The notes under the pieces are model-generated. The model was given only the letters and a program-made list of their open reading frames with translations. It was not told where the DNA came from and ran no database searches. 64,000 bases of DNA. Source: Drosophila pseudoobscura (Eukaryota > Arthropoda > Insecta > Diptera > Drosophilidae). The DNA lies in the NCBI RefSeq assembly GCF_009870125.1, contig NC_046683.1, positions 16,811,001-16,875,000 of the forward strand. The letters are read 5' to 3'. Below are positions 59,174-64,000 of this stretch, in pieces (the first letter of the stretch is position 1; the number at the start of each line of letters is the position of its first letter). A program made the position numbers and the translations under genes.

Positions 59174-62100
59174 ATCCACCCAAGTCCACTTCCGTCCCAC
59201 CCAAAAACCATCCTGAACCCCAACCATCCAAACTTAGTTCAAACTGACAACCAAAAAGCTATCCGAAGAAGGAGAAGAAGGAGAAACACGCGTAAATTTC
59301 TTCAATAGCTTAAGATTAATTTTTTTTTATTTTTTAGTACACATGTTTTTTTTAACATATATAATAGATACTTTTTGTTAGAATTTATGCAATCTGCAAG
59401 AAAATAATTTCCATTCTTAATTGAGACAGACTATTTATACTCGAAACCGGTTGAGGTTCTGTGGTTCTTCGGTTCTTCGGTTCTGCGGCTTCCTGCTTTG
59501 ACCCAATGCCTGAGGTCATCGTTGGAGGCGATGCCACCAGTCAGTCAGTCGATTTGGTCGGTAATGGGACAGGGACTGGTCGGTTAGCTCTCAATTGAAG
59601 ACCGAACAAAGGCAAATCAATTTGGGCCGTCTAGCACTTGGCCCGGTGCAGAAATTGCGCAACCAAAGTGCACTGCCATTGTGATCTACTGATCTGCTGA
59701 TCTACTGATCTATGTCTGTGTCTGTGGCAATTGATTGATCACCAATCTCATTCAGGCAAAGGCAGGCATTCAACCAGTCTGCCCTGCCACTCAGTCGATC
59801 GCACAAAAGGCCCAAATTTGATTTTTATGCCGCCCATGAAAATGGAAAACCATCAGAGCTGTCCGCAAAACGTGAAAAAGTCAAAAGGTTTAAGCGGTTT
59901 TCCAAGGGGGCTCCGCGAAGCAATGCGATCAGTGCACAGAACCGATTTCTTGGGGGCTCAAAATATAGTTCTAATCTTCAAGCTCACGAATGCCGCATTC
60001 CTCGTTGGTTTCTTCTGGGGCTACACATCCAATTCCGAAAGCAGTTTCATTAGGTGCTAAGTCAGTCCTTCAAATACTCCTTGAGCAATTGGTTGTAGAT
60101 CCACGAATTGAAAGTCCTACTTTTTGAGGTGCTTTCATGTATATCACATGATGTGCAATCAAATTTGATATGCCTTTGGACTGACCGTGACATTTGGGAA
60201 GACAATGAGATAGAAGAGTTCACTTCGATTCAAAACTACATTGAGAAGAAAAATGCATAGAAGCTGGTCGTAACTTTGGCACATCAAAGATAAATGACCG
60301 ATGCTCAAGTTTATTTAAGACAAGCCGGTGTTTCGCAACCGCTGATACTCGTAGTATACTCTTAGAGCGAAAAAATCCATTCATGTTTTACGACAGCTTT
60401 GGGCTCTGTGGAGATCAGATCCTTGCTCTGAAACATTCTTCACTTTAAGCGAAGAATTTTTGTTCTATTTGTGGACCAATTTCAACCTGACTATAATCCT
60501 TTCCGACGAAATAAACTTAGAGATTCAGAAGCTTGCCCCACAATATGAGAAGAATTGTTATTTTATTATTTTATTTATGCCTTAGATGCTAGTTTTGTTT
60601 GATATAGAATAGGCGACTATAGTAGATACGTAGATATATAATATATGTATGTGCATATCATACATGACTTCACATTGGAATAATTGTCCATTAGGGTATT
60701 CAAGGTGCGAAGTAAAGCGTGTATAAATAAAGAATTTTCATTCATTCATACTATACTATAGTCGCATAAAAATCCATACTATCTATATAAATATAAATAA
60801 ATAATAGTATAATTGATAACATGTACAAACCGCTGAAAAAATGGTCTATATTATCCATGGTTATGGACATTAATGATATGTACATAGGTATGAAAAGGGA
60901 CTTGAGAATTAAATTTTAAATCATTTGTCCATTCAAGGACAGAATCTGCAAGGCAAACGATTTATGAGCCGAAATCCTTATTCGAAATTTCTTGAGCTGC
61001 ACAAATTGATTTACTGAAAGATGAAGTGGGGGTTCGAAGATCCTTTTGCCATTGACAGATTAGATAATAAAATGCTCCATATTTATGTTTAATTTCAATT
61101 TAAAATAACTGCTTGAAATGATAAAAGATTCTTTTCCCCATTCCAATTTTAAAGGACACCAAAATTACGAGTCTTTTGATATTGGGGGGCAAAAGTTTAC
61201 AAAAATTGTTAAAGCACTGTGTAAAATCCTAAAGTAAAGGGTGTATTCGACAGGACTCATATGCGATACCAGCTGGCTTTTGAGCGCATTCTTCTTGCTT
61301 TTCAAGTAATTTTAGGAGAGCCTCAAAAGACAGTCTGAAAAAAAACCAGTGCCAAAAATGAGTATGGGCGTTACTTGCCCTACTAATAAATTATAATTAT
61401 CTGCTAATTATAGTGACAATAAACGGAAATTAATGGGATGAAACAGTTTTAAAAATCAAAAACAAATCCCATATGTAATGGATGGGTATCAAAAGCGTCG
61501 GGTTGAAAACTATACTTCCTCTCCTCTTCTGGGGTCTGGGTGGAAAATCTGACGAGGTGCTAAGATCGGTGATCCGACACCAGTCTTTGGTTTGGGATAA
61601 GTTGTGTATCAACACATAAAGAACATAAAGTTGCACCAAAAAATCGAACCCGAACTGAAATTGATTGATTGATTGATTGATCGATTGATTGCGAACCTAT
61701 TTGCCAGACAGCACGAATTATGTGCAACCGTTGCACGGTAGCCAAAGAGAAACACACAGCTGGTGGCACCTCCGCCAGGCATCGGGCACTCGGCTGCTCT
61801 GCCGCCTGGCCAGAAATCGTTCTGAATAATGGGCAGGCATCAAGAATCGATGGACCGATCGAATGCTCCTCTCCTCAGGCTCTGAGCCTGAGCAACCGAA
61901 CTCAATTAAGTAGTCTGGGCTGTTACACAAAAATGGCGAGCCAATAAATCGGTGATCATGATGCGGTATCGCCATGGATCGCCATGGATTAACATGGATA
62001 CCGATGCAGTCAGGTGCGCATGCGCAACGGAGTCTATGAGTCTTTCGAGTCTTTGAGTCTTTGGGTCTGGAGGCGTTGCCGGGCAGACTGCTGGACCCAT

Positions 62101-62433
62101 TACTGGTGGTCGCTAACAAAGCGTACGAAATTGAAAGTCGATGTTGGCATAATGAGGCCCAAGCCGAGACACAGCCAAGCCGAGACACAGCCAAAAGACG
62201 GGCGTCCGCCAGTGCAGGCGGCTTTGGCTTTGGCAGTTTTGGCAATTACATCTGATTATACGACTCAGCCGACGACGACGAAGCTGAGGTTGAAGCTGAA
62301 GCTGAACCTGAAGCCGATGCTGGAAGCCGGTGTTGGTGCTGAGGCTGAAGCTGAGGCTGATGAGGCCGGCTAGAATCTTAGATGAGCTTAGCTCTGGCTG
62401 GCAGCAGGCAGCAGGCAGCCGGCAGCCAGGTGG
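59174..62433. other. Intergenic, no gene seen
   Basis: 3.3 kb of mostly AT-rich DNA between Gly-rich genes 2 and 3, with CTACTGATCT repeats near 59685-59712, (GATT)n at 61661-61691, GAGTCTTTG repeats at 62035-62060 and GAAGCTGAGG repeats at 62279-62362. The last makes artificial Glu-Ala frames. Confidence 0.5.
61661..61691. repeat. (GATT)n tetranucleotide repeat
   Basis: Seven GATT units with one GATC change, on the plus strand. Confidence 0.85.
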
Positions 62434-62441
62434 TATAAATA
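62434..62441 (+). promoter_or_regulatory. TATA box of Gly-rich gene 3
   Basis: TATAAATA; the Inr-like ACAGTC lies at about 62455-62460 and the ATG at 62492. Confidence 0.7.
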
Positions 62442-62491
62442 GCCGAGAGTGGGCACAGTCGGAAATTAGTTAGTTCACGGCAGCTGCAGAG

Positions 62492-63214
62492 ATGCATTCG
62501 ACAACGCGACGTTTGGCCCTGGCCGGTCTCCTGGTGGCTCTGGGTGTCACCGCCTTTGCCAAGCCACACGGCAGCTGGAGCAGCGGAGGCAGCAGCGGTG
62601 GAGGCGGCGGTGGCTGGTCCTCGGGAGGCAACAAGATCAGCATCAGCGCCTGGCCCTCTAGCGGTGGTTGGTCCTCTGGCGGAGGAGGAGGCAGCGGCGG
62701 CGGGGGCTGGAAAAGCAGTGGAGGAGGAGGAGGTAGCGGCTGGCAGAGTGGCGGAGGAAGCAGCGGCTGGCCCAGTGGAGGGGGAAGCAGTGGATGGTCC
62801 TCGGGTGGATCCTCGGGCTGGCCCAGCGGTGGAGGCGGCGGGAGCTCTGGATGGAAAGTGAGCTCGGGCGGCGGAGGTGGATCCGGCTGGTCGAGTGCCT
62901 TATCCGGCCTATCCGACTGGAAGTCCCAAGCCTTGACAAGCCTCAGCAGCCTCAGCAGCGGCTGGAAGAGCGGTGGTGGCGGAGGCGGAGGCTGGTCAAG
63001 CGGTGGAGGCGGGGGCAGTGGTTGGAAGAGTGGCGGCGGCAGCGGAGGCAGCGGCTGGAAGAGCGGCGGCGGCGGGGGCGGAGGTTGGAAGAGCGGCGGT
63101 GGCAGCGGAGGCAGCGGATGGTCCTTGGGCAGCAGCTCCTCGGCCTGGCCCAGCAAGAGCAGCAGTGGCTGGTCCTCCGGCGGCAGTGGAGGTGGCGGCG
63201 GCTGGAGCTGGTGA
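62492..63214 (+). CDS. Secreted Gly/Ser/Trp-rich protein 3
   Basis: 240 residues, intronless, ATG at 62492 to TGA at 63214. The N-terminus MHSTTRRLALAGLLVALGVTAFA is a signal peptide, cut before KPHGSW. The mature chain is a series of Gly/Ser runs punctuated by Trp about every 8-15 residues (GWSSGG, SGWPSGGG, GWKSGGGGGG). One non-repetitive island (SGWSSALSGLSDWKSQALTS) has amphipathic helix character. AATAAA at about 63337-63342 marks the 3' end. Few Lys and no Cys, so it would have to be cross-linked through Trp/Lys or assemble by stacking. Like its two neighbours it is probably an extracellular matrix or cuticle component; the exact tissue cannot be read from sequence. Confidence 0.85.
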   Translation: MHSTTRRLALAGLLVALGVTAFAKPHGSWSSGGSSGGGGGGWSSGGNKISISAWPSSGGWSSGGGGGSGGGGWKSSGGGGGSGWQSGGGSSGWPSGGGSSGWSSGGSSGWPSGGGGGSSGWKVSSGGGGGSGWSSALSGLSDWKSQALTSLSSLSSGWKSGGGGGGGWSSGGGGGSGWKSGGGSGGSGWKSGGGGGGGWKSGGGSGGSGWSLGSSSSAWPSKSSSGWSSGGSGGGGGWSW

Positions 63215-64000
63215 AGAGATGCGCGATCCATACGACGACAGGCAACGAGGCGACACTAGAAACCACTGCTCCACTTGTACATAACATATGTCTTCTTAAG
63301 ATTAACCACAATTTTTTTGCATTTCTTAATATGTCAATAAATTTTACAACAATGTAACTGTGATTGCGAGCCTGGACTAAGTAGAAAGGAGCAAGTAATC
63401 TTTGCCCAAAGATAGTGATAAATGAGTTGGAGCCGTACTATTACTACCCGTATCTGAATTTAGACGGTACTAGTAATCCGATTACAACGAATTATTGATA
63501 ATATTCGTATTTGGATGGGGAAATATTTCTTCATCTTTTATAGATCTTTAGATTCAGAAGCTTAGACAGGTGGAGAGACTTCTGTAATATCACACTTTTA
63601 CAAGTGTATTCCAAATTTCGCACCGCCTCTTTCACTCCCACAAAGAAGAAAAACCTGTGGCGTCCACAATTTTGAAGATACGAAAACGCAGAACCCTAGA
63701 GAATGCCGAATATCGCATTGATCGGATTATTTTTAAAGCCAGACCCCTTCCACGCCCTTACTTATTCTCTGTCTTTCTCTTTTTCGTGCATTGTGCGCCC
63801 TCTGGAGGACGCGAGTGAGATGTAACGGCTGGTGTTGGTGTGAGAAGTGTGACTGCGATATCAATCTATCAATCACATATCAAATTTCAAAGAGTATAAA
63901 AGGATAGTCCTCAGAGGAAGGTACATTCTTCCACCTTTAAAGGGAATGCTTGCTGCATTAAAGAACAAATTTTAGCACTTATAAAATATGTATATTTCCT
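63215..64000. other. 3' flank of Gly-rich gene 3 and right edge
   Basis: Holds AATAAA (about 63337-63342), then AT-rich DNA and a TATAAAAG at 63895-63902. No coding frame is supported before the edge. Confidence 0.5.
63895..63902 (+). promoter_or_regulatory. TATA box candidate for a gene starting near the right edge
   Basis: TATAAAAG with a plausible start about 30 bases on (GGTACATTC). Given the three TATA-driven genes to its left, a further member of the cluster may start here. Confidence 0.4.

Noticed and set aside
62014..62373. Plus-strand ORF ending in Glu-Ala repeats upstream of Gly-rich gene 3
   Set aside because: Translation of GAAGCTGAGG repeats; it ends before the TATA box of the real gene.
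62470..63231. Minus-strand proline/leucine-rich ORF of 253 codons
   Set aside because: Antisense of the Gly codons of gene 3.
1..64000. tRNA, rRNA, CRISPR arrays and intact transposon genes
   Set aside because: None found: no cloverleaf with A/B boxes, no rRNA-like stretch, no regularly spaced repeat array, and no transposase or reverse transcriptase frame.

Overview
This window looks like insect, specifically Drosophila, genomic DNA. It has short 60-75 nt introns, C/G-biased third codon positions, abundant polyQ/polyN-coding CAG/AAC runs, a mini-me/DINE-1-like repeat with a (GTCY)n tract, and promoters built from the fly DRE, Ohler motif 1 and motif 6 elements. The main gene is recognisable as forked (f), the fly espin homologue, which is X-linked in Drosophila. 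Muller element A (the X) is therefore the likely origin. The species cannot be fixed from this sequence alone.

Layout. (1) Positions 1 to about 33.7 kb are dominated by forked on the minus strand. Eight coding exons form one phase-consistent chain, 22090>21165, 18371>17994, 10432>10249, 8860>8678, 8603>7341, 7268>6776, 6568>6218 and 594>39. The gene continues past the left edge. A second possible first coding exon (33655>32601) and one or two possible alternative last exons (11797>11284; 15500 or 15763>15218) carry the same splice phase. A separate intronless gene of unknown function (5858>5043) is nested in the 5.6-kb forked intron. (2) Positions 33.9-35.9 kb hold a degenerate tandem repeat mixed with housekeeping-promoter motifs. 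(3) Positions 35.9-40.2 kb hold two compact plus-strand housekeeping genes: a small Cys-rich DUF2039/C9orf85-type protein and an R3H/DEAH-box helicase of the CG8915/YTHDC2-like kind with two short introns. (4) Positions 40.2-52.8 kb are a gene-poor stretch with microsatellites and one MITE-like inverted repeat. (5) Positions 52.8-63.3 kb hold three plus-strand genes for secreted Gly-rich proteins, each with its own TATAAAT box. One has an unusual GC-AG intron after only two codons. A fourth TATA box lies at the right edge.

How the genes relate. forked proteins bundle actin in bristles. The three Gly-rich proteins look like extracellular cuticle or silk-like matrix components. The two central genes are general cellular factors. 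Apart from the Gly-rich cluster, which probably arose by local duplication, there is no sign that the neighbours act together. All splice joins were inferred from splice consensus and phase, not from transcript data.
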